DNA of 64,000 nt from Methylocystis parvus OBBP. Lineage in GTDB: Bacteria > Pseudomonadota > Alphaproteobacteria > Rhizobiales > Beijerinckiaceae. The stretch spans positions 744,001-808,000 of the forward strand of contig NZ_CP092968.1 of NCBI RefSeq assembly GCF_027571405.1, in the 5' to 3' direction. Below are positions 1 to 9,648 of this stretch, piece after piece (the first letter of the stretch is position 1; every line of letters begins with the position of its first letter). The notes below the pieces were generated by a model that did no database searches, was not told the origin of the DNA, and worked only from the letters and a program-made list of their open reading frames with translations. A program made the position numbers and the translations under genes.

Positions 1-1
1 T

Positions 2-928
2 TTCGGCCATTATGTCTGGAATGCGCTCTCCGCGTGGGGCGCGATCCTTCCCCCCTTCGAAAGCCGGATCGATTGCTTCATCGGCTGGCGGGAGAACAAT
101 TACTTTGCGCCCGTGACGGAAATTTTTCCCGGGCTTGGGGCGGAGCGCATCGGCATCGTGCGAACCGACGCCGAATTTCTGAACCTACTCCAGAAGAGCG
201 GCGCGCTCGCCTGCTTCCCGAAGGACGACCACATCACCGAAGATCTGGCGCGCGCGGTTGTCGAATGGGCCTTCCGCAGCTGCCCGCCGGAACGGCTCGC
301 CGCCTTGCGCGCATTGAAGGCGCAAAGCCAGCCGCTTTGCCTCTTCTCGATACGCCTGGGCAATCGAATCTGGCTCGAACAGCGTGAAGGGTTCGTCAGT
401 CTCGCCCGCGCGCTGCGTGAGAGATTCCCGAAGGTCGGCTTTCTGATCGACGGATTGAGCGCCGGCAAAACGATGGGGTGGACCCATTCGCTCATGTCGG
501 TCGACGAGGAGGTCACGCTCGCTCGCGCGCTCGTCGAGGACATTTCCCAATTCGCTCCCTGCCTGAGCCTCGTCGGGGAGACGATGGAGGAAAGCGTCGT
601 CGGTGTCGATTTATGCGATTTTTTCGTCGCGCCCGCGGGTTCAGGACTCGCCAAGTCCAAATGGATATCTAATAAACCCGGCGTGGTCGTCTCGAACCGT
701 TCCGTCCTTGATCGCTCGGACCCGGATGGATGGGCGGTTCGGGTCTTCGAGGAGAAGCGTGATCAGATAATTCCCTCGGTCTTTCTGGACAAAGACGACG
801 TCGTAGACGTCGCATGTTCCGACCGCCCCGAAAAAGTGCACAACAGCTTTCACTTGGACTGGCGCATTATTCTTTCGGCGATAGAGCGCCATGAAACAGA
901 GTTGTGTCCCCGCGCACTGTGCTCCTGA
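2..928 (+). CDS. C-terminal part of a glycosyltransferase-like protein (5' end outside window)
   Basis: The frame is open from base 2, so the gene begins before the window; at least 308 codons are visible, ending in TGA at 926-928. I do not recognise a named family. The visible part opens with HYVWN and later has GSGLAKSKW followed by PGVVVSNRS. A Gly-Ser-Gly turn next to a 'house of cards' surface motif recalls the C-terminal Rossmann half of GT-B glycosyltransferases and capsule or O-antigen proteins, where it would bind a nucleotide sugar. No membrane segment or signal is seen in this part. It converges on rlmN with a 27-bp gap, so it is not in that transcription unit. Function is inference; the reading frame is firm. 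Confidence 0.6.
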   Translation, partial: FGHYVWNALSAWGAILPPFESRIDCFIGWRENNYFAPVTEIFPGLGAERIGIVRTDAEFLNLLQKSGALACFPKDDHITEDLARAVVEWAFRSCPPERLAALRALKAQSQPLCLFSIRLGNRIWLEQREGFVSLARALRERFPKVGFLIDGLSAGKTMGWTHSLMSVDEEVTLARALVEDISQFAPCLSLVGETMEESVVGVDLCDFFVAPAGSGLAKSKWISNKPGVVVSNRSVLDRSDPDGWAVRVFEEKRDQIIPSVFLDKDDVVDVACSDRPEKVHNSFHLDWRIILSAIERHETELCPRALCS

Positions 929-955
929 TGCGCCTTGGCGTATCGATCGCAACTC

Positions 956-2140
956 TCACCCAGCCGCCATCCTCGCCCTTGCCCGCAGCTTCTCCGTCTC
1001 GCTCTTCAACTGCCCGCACGCCGCCAGAATGTCCCTTCCGCGCGGGGTGCGGACGGGGCTGGCGTAGCCGGCGTTGAAGACAATGTCGGAGAAGCGTTCG
1101 ATCGTGTCCCAGTCGGAGCATTCATAGGGCGCGCCGGGCCAGGGGTTGAAGGGGATGAGGTTGATCTTGGCGGGGACGCCTTTCAGCAGGCGCACCAGTT
1201 CGCGCGCCTCCGCGGGCGAATCGTTCACGCCTTTCAGCATCACATATTCGAAGGTGATGCGGCGGGCGTTGCTGGCGCCGGGATAGTCGCGGCAGGCCTG
1301 CAGCAGCTCCTTGATCGGATATTTTCTGTTGAGCGGCACCAGCTCGTTGCGCAACTCGTCGCGCGCGGCGTGCAGCGAGATGGCGAGCGCCGGTCCGCAT
1401 TCCGCGCCGAGGCGCTCGATCTGCGGCACGACGCCGGAGGTCGAGACGGTGATGCGGCGCTTGCTGAGGGAGAGCCCGTCGCCATCGGCCATGATCTCGA
1501 TCGCGGCCATGACGTTTTCGATATTATAAAGCGGCTCGCCCATGCCCATGAAGACGATGTTGGACACGGCGCGCACGCCTTCGCCCGCAGGCACGAGCCC
1601 GTCGGTCGGGCGCTCGCGCTCGGGGAAGTCGCCGAGCCGCTGGCGCGCGACGAGCAACTGTCCAACGATCTCGGCGGTGGTGAGATTGCGCACCAGCTTC
1701 TGCGTGCCCGTATGGCAGAAGCTGCAATTCAGCGTGCAGCCCACCTGTGAGGAAACGCAGAGCGTGCCGCGGTCGCTCTCGGGGATGTAGACGCATTCGA
1801 CCTCCGCGCCCTTGTCGAGCGCGTCGACCGGGGCGAGGCGCAGCAGCCATTTCCGCGTGCCGTCGACCGAGACCTGCTCCTCGACGATCTCTGGCAGGCG
1901 CAACTCGAAGGCGTCGGCGAGCGTCGCGCGCAGCGTCTTGGAAATGTTCAGCATCTCGGAGAAATCGCGCGCGCCGCGGAAATAGACCCAATGCCAGAGC
2001 TGCGAGACCCTCATGCGGATCTCGCGTTCGGGCAGGCCGAGCGCGCGCAACGCGTCGGCCATTTCGGCGCGGGTCATCCCCGCGAGCGAAAGAGCGGCGG
2101 CGCCGGCGGCCGGAGGCGTGGAGGTCAGCAGGGCGGTCAT
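956..2140 (-). CDS. rlmN: Dual-specificity RNA methyltransferase RlmN
   Basis: 394 aa, normal length. This radical SAM enzyme methylates C2 of A2503 in 23S rRNA and of A37 in a subset of tRNAs. The Fe-S cluster cysteines form CxxxCxxC at Cys135, Cys139 and Cys142 (context [12 protein letters not shown]). The catalytic pair expected from the E. coli enzyme is present: Cys128, seven residues before the cluster, and Cys375 in ACGQL near the C-terminus. The N-terminal accessory helical domain (about residues 20-100) and GMGEP-type SAM-binding segment are also visible. It is transcribed divergently from the methyltransferase gene at 2205 across about 60 bp. The start used gives [10 protein letters not shown]; a start a few codons downstream cannot be excluded. 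Confidence 0.97.
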   Translation of the reverse strand: MTALLTSTPPAAGAAALSLAGMTRAEMADALRALGLPEREIRMRVSQLWHWVYFRGARDFSEMLNISKTLRATLADAFELRLPEIVEEQVSVDGTRKWLLRLAPVDALDKGAEVECVYIPESDRGTLCVSSQVGCTLNCSFCHTGTQKLVRNLTTAEIVGQLLVARQRLGDFPERERPTDGLVPAGEGVRAVSNIVFMGMGEPLYNIENVMAAIEIMADGDGLSLSKRRITVSTSGVVPQIERLGAECGPALAISLHAARDELRNELVPLNRKYPIKELLQACRDYPGASNARRITFEYVMLKGVNDSPAEARELVRLLKGVPAKINLIPFNPWPGAPYECSDWDTIERFSDIVFNAGYASPVRTPRGRDILAACGQLKSETEKLRARARMAAG

Positions 2141-2204
2141 GGAAATCCCGGATTCAAGTCATTTATATCATGTCGCGATCGGATTCCAGCGCCCGAGGGC
2201 GAGC

Positions 2205-2864
2205 ATGAAGGCGACAGTCGGCAGAATAGCGTCGGTCACGGCGTCCATTGCGATTTTTCTGGGCTTGACGATTTTCGCCGGCGGCGGGCCGGCATTGTTT
2301 TTCGCAAATCCGGCGCGGACGGCGCTCGTGGTCGTCACAGTCGGCCTGGGGATAGCGTCTCTCTTCGTCGGGGGCAATCTCAGCCCTGGTCTGCGCGAAG
2401 ATCGCAGCAATCGCTGGGTGATCGCGGTTTTCGCGGTTCTCTCCCTCGCCGGGGCCTGTGCGCCGGCCTGGGCGGACCGGGTCGGGCTTTGGCCCATCGA
2501 CGGCGACGCCGGCCGCTGGTTGGGCGTCGCGCTGTTCGCGGCGGGCGGCGCGCTCCGCCTCTGGCCCGTAGCCGTTCTCGGCCACAGATTCAGCGGACTC
2601 GTCGCGATCCAGCCCGACCATCGGCTCGAGACCGCCGGGGTTTACGGGGTTATCCGTCATCCAAGCTATGCCGGCCTGCTCGTCAGCGTTCTGGGCTGGG
2701 GCCTCGCTTTCAACTCGATAGTGGGCGTTTTGATCGGGCTGCTCAACATCGCGCCCCTCGTCGCCCGAATCCGAGCGGAGGAGAGGCTTCTGCTCGATCA
2801 TTTCGGGCAGGAATACGCCGCCTATCGCGCCAGGACCTGGCGGTTGATCCCGCTGCTCTATTAG
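2205..2864 (+). CDS. Isoprenylcysteine carboxyl methyltransferase (ICMT)-like membrane protein
   Basis: 219 aa with several membrane segments in the first 150 residues. The C-terminal signature of the ICMT/PEMT-like family is clear: GVYGVIRHPSYAG, then a helix, then EERLLLDHFGQEYAAY and TWRLIP. In this family these segments bind SAM at the membrane face. Bacterial members methylate small or lipid-like substrates that are mostly unknown. ATG at 2205 is chosen because the reading frame farther upstream runs back through the rlmN promoter region and has no hydrophobic character. The next gene, a glycosyltransferase, follows after about 75 bp on the same strand, so co-transcription is plausible. 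Confidence 0.8.
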   Translation: MKATVGRIASVTASIAIFLGLTIFAGGGPALFFANPARTALVVVTVGLGIASLFVGGNLSPGLREDRSNRWVIAVFAVLSLAGACAPAWADRVGLWPIDGDAGRWLGVALFAAGGALRLWPVAVLGHRFSGLVAIQPDHRLETAGVYGVIRHPSYAGLLVSVLGWGLAFNSIVGVLIGLLNIAPLVARIRAEERLLLDHFGQEYAAYRARTWRLIPLLY

Positions 2865-2938
2865 GACAGGGTGGCGCAAATTCTCTTCGAGGCGTCGTTC
2901 TGGACGGACCACACCTCGGCGTAGCCGGGAGAGCCGCG

Positions 2939-4255
2939 CTGACGGGCGCCAAGATTCTCATCGCGACCTTCGGGTCTTTGGGCGATCTTCATCCCTTCGT
3001 CGCGCTCGCGCATGCGCTGGCGCGTGAGGGCTTTGCGCCTGTCATCGCCACCAGCGCGGCCTATTCGGACTATATTCTGGCGGAAGGCCTCGCCTTCGCG
3101 CCGATCCGTCCGGACGCCGACGACCTCATGGCGCGTCTCGGCATGGAGATGGGCGAGATCGCACGGCGGATGGCGGAGGACGACAAGTTCCTCTTCGACA
3201 CGCTGATTTTCCCGCATCTGCGCGAGAGCTTCGACGATTTGCAGGAAGCGAGCGCCGGCGCCGTCGCCATCGTCTCGCACAGCCTCGCTTTCTCGGCGCG
3301 CCTCGTCGCGGAGGCGCGGGGCCTGCCGCTCGCGACCGTGCTGCTCTCGCCGATGATGCTCTATTCGGCCTATGATCCGCCCCTGGGCTCGCGCGTCCCG
3401 CTGCGCCGCGCGCCGGTCGGCTCGGTCGAGATCGCCTATAACCGCTTTGTGCTCTGGTCTCTCTCCCACGCCATCGCGCTATGGGCCGAGCCCTTGCGCC
3501 GGCTGCGCCGCGAACTCGGCCTAAAGCCGCGCTACGGATTGGATCTGCTGCTCGGCGTGAAGAGCAGCGACGCCGTCATCGGCCTTTTCAGTCCGGCGCT
3601 GGCGCCGCCCCAGCCTGACCACGGTTCGCGCACCTTGATCGCGGGACACACTTTCCACGACCGCTATCTCGGCGGGGCGGCGCTGCCGCCGAATCTCGAA
3701 GCCTTCCTCGATCAAGGCGCGCCGCCGATCGTCTTCACGCTCGGCAGTTTCGTGGCCCGGGCGAGGCGGGACTTCTACAGGGACTGCGTGACCGCCGCGC
3801 GCCGGCTTGGACGGCGCGCGGCGCTGCTCGCCCATGAGGACGACGTGCCGGCGCTTCTTTCGCAGCAACGGCAGGATGTCTGCGTCGCGCCCTATGCGCC
3901 GCACTCCGCCGTTTTTCCACGGGCCAGCGCAGTCGTCCATCATGGCGGCGTCGGCACGACGGGGCAGGCGCTGCGCGCGGGGCGGCCGCAATTGGTCGCG
4001 CCCTTTCTGGGCGATCAGTTCGACAATGCGGAGCGCGTCAAACGCCTCGGCGTCGCCCGCGTGCTGGACGGCAAGACCGCAACGCCCGACGCAATGGTTC
4101 GGGCGCTGGAAGGTCTGGACGAGGCCCACGAGATCCGGGCCGCGCAGCTTTCCGAACGCATCCGCCGAGAGGACGGCGCCGCGGTCGCCGCCCTGCGCAT
4201 CGCGGCGCTCGTCGCGCAGAATGAATTACGCCGGAAGGAGGCGGCGACCTTATGA
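2939..4255 (+). CDS. UGT/MGT-type glycosyltransferase (GT-B fold), probable CTG start
   Basis: About 438 aa. The N-terminus ILIATFGSLGDLHPFVALA is the classic first strand-loop of GT1/GT28 enzymes. The C-terminal half has FTLGSF and the acceptor signature HHGGVGTTGQALRAGRPQL followed by PFLGDQFDNAERV, which binds the UDP-sugar. Expected role: transfer of a sugar to a lipid or small molecule. No ATG, GTG or TTG lies in frame between the upstream non-coding stretch and the first conserved strand; the first in-frame ATG is about 60 codons in and would delete the N-terminal motif. A CTG at 2939 preceded by GGGAGAG at 2928-2934 is the best start. The stop overlaps the next start in ATGA, indicating translational coupling with the chagasin-like gene. 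Confidence 0.8.
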   Translation: MTGAKILIATFGSLGDLHPFVALAHALAREGFAPVIATSAAYSDYILAEGLAFAPIRPDADDLMARLGMEMGEIARRMAEDDKFLFDTLIFPHLRESFDDLQEASAGAVAIVSHSLAFSARLVAEARGLPLATVLLSPMMLYSAYDPPLGSRVPLRRAPVGSVEIAYNRFVLWSLSHAIALWAEPLRRLRRELGLKPRYGLDLLLGVKSSDAVIGLFSPALAPPQPDHGSRTLIAGHTFHDRYLGGAALPPNLEAFLDQGAPPIVFTLGSFVARARRDFYRDCVTAARRLGRRAALLAHEDDVPALLSQQRQDVCVAPYAPHSAVFPRASAVVHHGGVGTTGQALRAGRPQLVAPFLGDQFDNAERVKRLGVARVLDGKTATPDAMVRALEGLDEAHEIRAAQLSERIRREDGAAVAALRIAALVAQNELRRKEAATL

Positions 4256-4605
4256 AGCGGAGACTGATCCTCGCCGCCGCAGCGGTCATTATTTCCCAGG
4301 CGGCCGCCGCGGAGACGCTGCGCCTCGCGCCGGGCGAGCGCGCGCGTTTCACGCTGAAGGAGAATCCGTCGACGGGTTACGTCTGGCGGATCGACGCGGC
4401 GGCGAGCGCCGGGCTCGACCGTGTGGCGATCGCCGACGCCGGCCATAAAAGAGGAGCCAGTATGCCCGGCGCGCCGGGCGAGCATCGCTGGATCATATGC
4501 GGGGCGCACGCTGGCAGGGCCGTGATCGCCTTTGCGCATCAACGCCCTTGGGAGCCCGCCCCCGCCGAGACGCGGCGGCTGGAGGTTCTTGTCGCCCCGC
4601 GCTGA
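4252..4605 (+). CDS. Chagasin family (I42) cysteine peptidase inhibitor, secreted
   Basis: 117 aa. Residues 1-20 form a signal peptide (MKRRLILAAAAVII..AAA). The three inhibitor loops of the chagasin family are recognisable: NPSTGYVW at 38-45 (family NPTTGY-W), a Gly/Pro-containing middle loop around 71-78, and RPWE at 98-101. In characterised members these loops form a wedge that blocks the active site of papain-family cysteine peptidases. The protein should act in the periplasm or outside the cell. Its start overlaps the glycosyltransferase stop by 4 bp. No cysteine peptidase target is visible in the window. Confidence 0.88.
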   Translation: MKRRLILAAAAVIISQAAAAETLRLAPGERARFTLKENPSTGYVWRIDAAASAGLDRVAIADAGHKRGASMPGAPGEHRWIICGAHAGRAVIAFAHQRPWEPAPAETRRLEVLVAPR

Positions 4606-4666
4606 TTGCTCGCGAGTCGGCCATCGCTTAAGTTGTCGTCCGCCGGATTTTTCACGAGGGCCTCCG

Positions 4667-5128
4667 ATGAAGGGCGTTGTTTTCGCCACTGCAATAGCGG
4701 TTTTGTCTTTCGCCTCGGCCAACGCCAAAACCGTCTGGAGCGTCGAGCGCGTCCCGATGATCGAGGCTCGGCCGTCGGAGCCCGAGTCCGACGCCGACCT
4801 GCGCGCCATCTGTTTCGACGGACATGTCGCCGTCCGCATCGGCGGCGCGATCGGCGTGGGGAAGGGAAATGGCGAACCCGTTTCGGTGAAGATCGAGGGG
4901 GACGGAAAGTCCGCCAAAGTGCAGGGCGTTTCCAAAACGACCCCCGACGTCGAGATGACCGGCGGCACCGAGCTCGTGACGGACTTGCCGCTGGACTCTC
5001 CGGCCGCTGAAATCCTGTTCAGCGGCAAGGTCGTGAAAATCGTTACGCCCGACCAGAAGACGCATACGCTGTTCGACGCGGACTCGTCGGGCGCGGCGAA
5101 AAAGTTCCTCAAGCAGTGCAAAGGCTGA
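4667..5128 (+). CDS. Small secreted protein of unknown function
   Basis: 153 aa, not recognised. Residues 1-19 are a signal peptide with an A-N-A cleavage motif, so the mature form would begin KTVWSVERV. The rest is polar and beta-rich in appearance, with two cysteines (CFDG around residue 46 and the penultimate region KQCKG), which could form a disulfide in the periplasm. Start ATG 4667 is preceded by a GAGGGCC stretch. It lies 61 bp after the chagasin-like gene on the same strand and converges closely (10 bp) on the methyltransferase at 5139. Function unknown. Confidence 0.65.
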   Translation: MKGVVFATAIAVLSFASANAKTVWSVERVPMIEARPSEPESDADLRAICFDGHVAVRIGGAIGVGKGNGEPVSVKIEGDGKSAKVQGVSKTTPDVEMTGGTELVTDLPLDSPAAEILFSGKVVKIVTPDQKTHTLFDADSSGAAKKFLKQCKG

Positions 5129-5138
5129 GAGGGGGCTC

Positions 5139-6011
5139 TCAGCCGTCGGAGTCGCGCCGCCCGGCCTTCATCGCATCCTCCAGGCGCATCGTCGCCGAGC
5201 CGGGCTTGGCGGGCTTTTGCTGGCTCTCATGCGGCGCCCAGCCGGAGATCCAGATGAGTTCGAAGCTCGCGCGGACGCGGCCGTCCGGGTCGGAGAATCG
5301 CTCGGCGTAGATCTGCGCGGCGCGGGCGAGGACGTCGCGGCGCAGGGGCCGGGTAGAGCGCTTCGCCAGCGCGTTTGCGGCGCCCATGGCGCGCAGATCG
5401 GCCATCAGCCCCAGGAGCGAATCGTAACGCAGGGTGAAGCTGTCCACGTCGGAGACGGGCAGGGCGAATCCCGCGCGTTGCAGCAGCCCGCCCATGTCCC
5501 GCACATCGATGAAAGGCGAGACGCGCGGACTGGCGCCGCCGGTGATTTCCTCCTCGGCCTGCGCCAGCGCCATGCGCAGCTCGACGAGGCTCGCGCCGCC
5601 CGGAAGGCAGGCCAGAAACAATCCGTCGGGCGCGAGGATGCGGCGCAGCTGGGCGAAGACGCCCGGCAGGTCGTTCACCCATTGCAGCGCCATGCCCGAG
5701 ACGACGAGATCGAATGATCCGGGCGCGAAGGGCAGGGCTTCCTCGTCGGCGACCACGGCGCCCCCGAAACGGCTCGCGCGCAGCGGCGCGGGACGGCCGC
5801 TTGCGACGATCGCCTGCGCGAAATGCGCGCCGGGCGCCCCGAGATCAAGTGAACGCGGGAAGTCGCGTTTAACGGTTAGAAGCCGGTCCAGAAGGTCGTC
5901 CGCCGCCCGCGCCAGAAGGAAATCCGGCGCGTCCTTGGCCAGCGCGCGACGCAGCCGCTCATGGAGCAGTTGCCGGTCGAAAATTTGCGGCGGTGAAGAT
6001 TGTTTTTCCAT
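5139..6011 (-). CDS. NDUFAF5/BioC-like SAM-dependent methyltransferase
   Basis: 290 aa, class I methyltransferase. Motif I reads SLDLGAPGAHFAQ (about residues 54-66), the acidic post-II segment is ADEEALPFAPGSFDLVVSGMALQWVNDLP, and a GLFLACLPGG strand follows. Alphaproteobacterial proteins of this type are the closest bacterial relatives of mitochondrial NDUFAF5, a complex I assembly factor that hydroxylates an arginine of NDUFS7. Motif I is degenerate (GAPG instead of GxGxG), as expected for that branch. The assignment to complex I assembly is inference; a BioC-type role is the alternative. An NDUFS4-like subunit gene occurs elsewhere in this window (18802). Confidence 0.75.
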   Translation of the reverse strand: MEKQSSPPQIFDRQLLHERLRRALAKDAPDFLLARAADDLLDRLLTVKRDFPRSLDLGAPGAHFAQAIVASGRPAPLRASRFGGAVVADEEALPFAPGSFDLVVSGMALQWVNDLPGVFAQLRRILAPDGLFLACLPGGASLVELRMALAQAEEEITGGASPRVSPFIDVRDMGGLLQRAGFALPVSDVDSFTLRYDSLLGLMADLRAMGAANALAKRSTRPLRRDVLARAAQIYAERFSDPDGRVRASFELIWISGWAPHESQQKPAKPGSATMRLEDAMKAGRRDSDG

Positions 6012-6257
6012 CGCCTTCGTCTATCGCGCAGGGGCGCGGCGACGGCAAGCGGCAAGGGGCCGGGACTTTGGGAAAGGGAGCGCCAGATAGGGACGGGCGA
6101 GCCGGGAGCGAAGGGTGTTGCCTACGCGCAACATACGGAAATGCTTAACCTTAAGCCCTAACCGCAAGACGCGGAACGCTTAGACAAGATCATGGCGAAA
6201 GCTAGAATGCTCGCATTGTAAGCGTCCGCGTCCCGCGTCCGTTAAAAGGTGGATCCC

Positions 6258-6788
6258 ATGCGTAGCTCGTCCTACCGGCTCAAGGGCCTTCTCTTCGCCG
6301 CCGTCGCGGCGCTCGGCTTCGCCGTCCTTCCGCAGGCCGCCTCGGCCCGCGACACCGTCGCCTTCTCTCCCAATGTCGAGCCCGGCACGATCGTCATCAG
6401 CGCCAGCCAGCGCAGGCTCTTCTATGTCGTGAGCCCCGGCGTCGCCATCCGCTATCCCGTCGCCGTTCCGAAGCGCGGCAAGGAATGGTCGGGCTACGCC
6501 GCCGTCGACGGCAAATATTTCCAGCCCGACTGGTCGCCGCCGGCCGTCGTCCGCGCCGATCACCCGGAGCTCCCGCATTTCATTCGCGGCGGCTCGGCCC
6601 GCAACCCGATGGGGCTCGCGGCGCTGACGCTCGATCGCGGCGAGGTCGCCATCCACGGCACCAGCGCGAGAATGCGCGCCTCCGTCGGCACGGCCGCTTC
6701 CTATGGCTGCATCCGCATGCTCAACGAGGACGTCGCCGATCTCTATTCGCGCGTCGACGTGGGCACGCCGGTCATGATGGAGCCCTGA
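6258..6788 (+). CDS. L,D-transpeptidase, YkuD domain
   Basis: 176 aa. Residues 1-30 are a signal peptide (hydrophobic core about 10-24, ASA cleavage). The YkuD catalytic motif is complete: His133-Gly134 and Ser148-x-Gly150-Cys151-Ile-Arg153, with Cys151 as nucleophile. Enzymes of this type form 3-3 peptidoglycan cross-links or attach proteins to peptidoglycan in the periplasm. In Hyphomicrobiales, where L,D-cross-links and beta-barrel attachment to the wall are common, many paralogues exist. ATG 6258 is preferred over GTG 6249 because AAGGTGG at 6246-6252 sits at proper spacing. A strong terminator follows at 6811. Confidence 0.92.
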   Translation: MRSSSYRLKGLLFAAVAALGFAVLPQAASARDTVAFSPNVEPGTIVISASQRRLFYVVSPGVAIRYPVAVPKRGKEWSGYAAVDGKYFQPDWSPPAVVRADHPELPHFIRGGSARNPMGLAALTLDRGEVAIHGTSARMRASVGTAASYGCIRMLNEDVADLYSRVDVGTPVMMEP

Positions 6789-6810
6789 TCCGCCATTAGC
6801 GATCCAAAGG

Positions 6811-6848
6811 CGGGCGCCGAGGCGAGAGCCCGGCGCCCGTATTTTTTT
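6811..6848 (+). terminator. Rho-independent terminator after the L,D-transpeptidase gene
   Basis: A perfect 9-bp stem CGGGCGCCG (6811-6819) / CGGCGCCCG (6831-6839) with an 11-nt loop is followed by TATTTTTTT. It lies 23 bp past the stop of the L,D-transpeptidase gene. Confidence 0.92.
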
Positions 6849-7170
6849 GCGGTTTTGCGGGCGCCTAAAAAGTAAAGGCCGACTTCTCCAAAGCTTTTTG
6901 CCGGCGTTCCGTCGTCTAGCTGTGGAATGACGGCGAGGGCCCATGGACGCCGCAAGACGAATCCCGCAGTCTACCGCGCAGGTTGACGCGCGCTTCGCGC
7001 TTGAACCGTCACGCGTTTCTCGACAGGTGGAGTATAGTGGCCGTAGCGGATGATTCGACCGCGCGAACGCAACGCTCGAAGGAGGCGCCTGTTACCGAAG
7101 GCTCGTGATGCGTCGCCCTATGTTTTTGTAAGTCGCCGCGTCCTGCTGACACTCCGATGAAGGTTGGCTC
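6849..7170. other. Intergenic region before ybjN-like gene
   Basis: With the terminator this makes a 382-bp stretch without a supported gene. It should hold the promoter of the ybjN-proC unit. I see no convincing -35/-10 pair, conserved RNA or repeat; short open frames on both strands lack coding character. Confidence 0.5.
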
Positions 7171-7670
7171 ATGCTGATCGCTACAGAAAAAGAAACAGAA
7201 CGGGCAGAACATCCGGTGGATGTCGTGGAGCAACTGGCCGCCACGAATGATTGGTCCTTCGATCGCGAGGACGAAGACGAAATTTCGATTTCCGTCGCCG
7301 GCGCCTGGACCGAATATCACGTCGCCTTCACTTGGCTGCCGCAACTCGAAACGCTTCACATAAGTTGCGCCTTCGACCTCAAGGCCCCCGAACGCCGCCG
7401 CGGCGAAGTCATGGCGCTCGTCAACGCCATCAATGAGCAGATGTGGATCGGCCATTTCGATTTCTGGCCGCAGGAGGGCGTCGCCATGCACCGCCACGGG
7501 CTGATGCTGTGCGGCGGAGCGCAACCTTCGCCGACGCAATGCGCCGCGCTGCTCGAAAACGCGCTCTCGTCCTGCGAGCGATACTATCAGGCGTTCCAAT
7601 TCGTGCTTTGGGCGGGCAAATCCGCCAGGGAAGCGCTCGACACCGCCAATTTCGAGACGAAGGGCGAGGC

Positions 7671-7674
<4 letters not shown>
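7171..7674 (+). CDS. YbjN domain protein
   Basis: 167 aa. The YbjN fold (type III secretion chaperone-like) is indicated by the N-terminal NDWSFDREDEDEISISVAGAWTEYHVAF strand-rich segment and by the run FDLKAPERRRGEVMALVNAINEQMWIGHFDFWP. E. coli YbjN is a poorly understood stress and motility-related protein. In alphaproteobacteria this gene commonly precedes proC, as it does here, with start and stop overlapping by GTGA. The start is the ATG at 7171 after a GGTTGGC-type weak ribosome site. Confidence 0.82.
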
Positions 7675-8489
<815 letters not shown>

Positions 8490-8577
8490 ATTCCTCGGTT
8501 CAGCTTTGCCGTCTTGCCTTGCCCCCACGAGGCGCGGCAATAGATTATCTCCAAAGACAATCAGATCGGAGACGAAG

Positions 8578-9240
8578 ATGAGCGCTCGCAACAGGGTGAT
8601 CGACGCCGCCCTGAGCCTCGCGGCCCGCCGCGACTTCGGCGACGTCAGCCTCACCGACATCGCTCATGAGGCGGAAATCTCGCTGGCGGATCTGCGCGAC
8701 CTCTTCCCCTCGAAGGGCGCGATCATCGGCGGATTCAACCGCAAGGTCGATCGCGACGTGCTGGACGCCGTCTCGACGCAGGATTCGCACGACCCCGCGC
8801 GCGACCGCCTGTACGAGGTGCTCCGCAAGCGCCTCGAAACGCTGGAGCCCTATCGCGACGCGCTTTCGAGCGTCGCCCGCTGGGCGGCGCGCGACCCGCT
8901 GACCGCCACAGCGCTCAATCGCGAGACTGTCAACTCCATGCGCTTCATGCTGGAGGCGGCGGACATCGATTGCGACGGACCCGTCGGCTCGCTGAAGCTG
9001 CAGGGGCTCGCGCTGGCCTGGGGCAGGGTGCTCGACGCCTGGTTCCAGGACGGCTTCAGCTTCGCGCTGGAGACCTTGGATCGGGAGATCGCGCGCGGCG
9101 AGCGCTATGTCGAGCATGTCGAGGATTTCGCCCGCATCACGCGGCCCTTCACCGACATGGCGAACAGGCTGTTCGAGATCGGCGGCTTCAAGCGGCGGCA
9201 TTCGACGATTGACGACGATTACCCGCATCCAAGCGCGTAA
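8578..9240 (+). CDS. TetR-family transcriptional regulator
   Basis: 220 aa. The N-terminal helix-turn-helix is visible in residues 1-48: RVIDAALSLAARRDFGDVSLTDIAHEAEISLADLRDLFPSKGAIIGGF. The ligand domain is helical and carries a conserved GLALAWGRVLDAWFQDG segment, typical of the alphaproteobacterial version found after proC. ATG 8578 follows GGAGACGAAG. The ligand and target genes are unknown; the COQ9-like C-terminal shape of this subgroup is noted from memory only. Confidence 0.8.
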   Translation: MSARNRVIDAALSLAARRDFGDVSLTDIAHEAEISLADLRDLFPSKGAIIGGFNRKVDRDVLDAVSTQDSHDPARDRLYEVLRKRLETLEPYRDALSSVARWAARDPLTATALNRETVNSMRFMLEAADIDCDGPVGSLKLQGLALAWGRVLDAWFQDGFSFALETLDREIARGERYVEHVEDFARITRPFTDMANRLFEIGGFKRRHSTIDDDYPHPSA

Positions 9241-9321
9241 TCGGTCGCCGTCGGCGAATTGCGCGCCCCAAAGCCTGTCACGGTTCTGGGGCGTTACTAT
9301 TTGTGCGGCCGCAGGCTTGTA

Positions 9322-9350
9322 TTGACATTGTCTGGCGCGCCGCATTATTT
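9322..9350 (+). promoter_or_regulatory. Candidate sigma-70 promoter of the DUF1778-GNAT operon
   Basis: TTGACA at 9322-9327, a 17-bp spacer and TTATTT at 9345-9350. The predicted transcription start falls at about 9357, at or next to the antitoxin ATG (9358), so the mRNA could be leaderless. Confidence 0.55.
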
Positions 9351-9357
9351 GGGATGA

Positions 9358-9648
9358 ATGATAACGCCTCGAACCACGCGCTCGGAGAAACTTGATCTCC
9401 GCCTTACGGGCGAAGCGAAGCAAATGCTGCAGGAGGCGGCTGCGGTCGCGCAAAAAACCGTAAGCGAGTTTGTCCTGGAATCCGCATTGAGCGAAGCCAG
9501 GGAGCGGTTGTCCGATCGGCGTGTTTTTATCCTCGACGAGGAACGGTGGGTTGCTCTGCGGGCCGCTCTGGATGCGCCTCCCCGCCGCCAGCCGCGTCTT
9601 GAAAAGCTTTTCAGCGAACCGTCTTTCTTTGATCCGAACCGTGAATAA
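9358..9648 (+). CDS. DUF1778 ribbon-helix-helix antitoxin (TacA type)
   Basis: 96 aa. The RHH DNA-binding segment is at residues 1-50 (SEKLDLRLTGEAKQMLQEAAAVAQKTVSEFVLESAL), followed by a basic/aromatic C-terminal tail with FILDEERWVALRAALDAPPR, the part that in characterised pairs neutralises the GNAT toxin. It immediately precedes and overlaps the acetyltransferase gene by 8 bp, the standard order for TacA-TacT systems. RHH antitoxins normally repress their own promoter as a complex with the toxin. An alternative ATG 4 bp upstream (9354) is in another frame. Confidence 0.9.
   Translation: MITPRTTRSEKLDLRLTGEAKQMLQEAAAVAQKTVSEFVLESALSEARERLSDRRVFILDEERWVALRAALDAPPRRQPRLEKLFSEPSFFDPNRE

Noticed and set aside
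1991..2938. Long plus-strand extension in frame with the glycosyltransferase
   Set aside because: It overlaps rlmN and the ICMT-like gene in another frame and is Arg/Gly-rich without homology; the glycosyltransferase fold begins only at about 2945.
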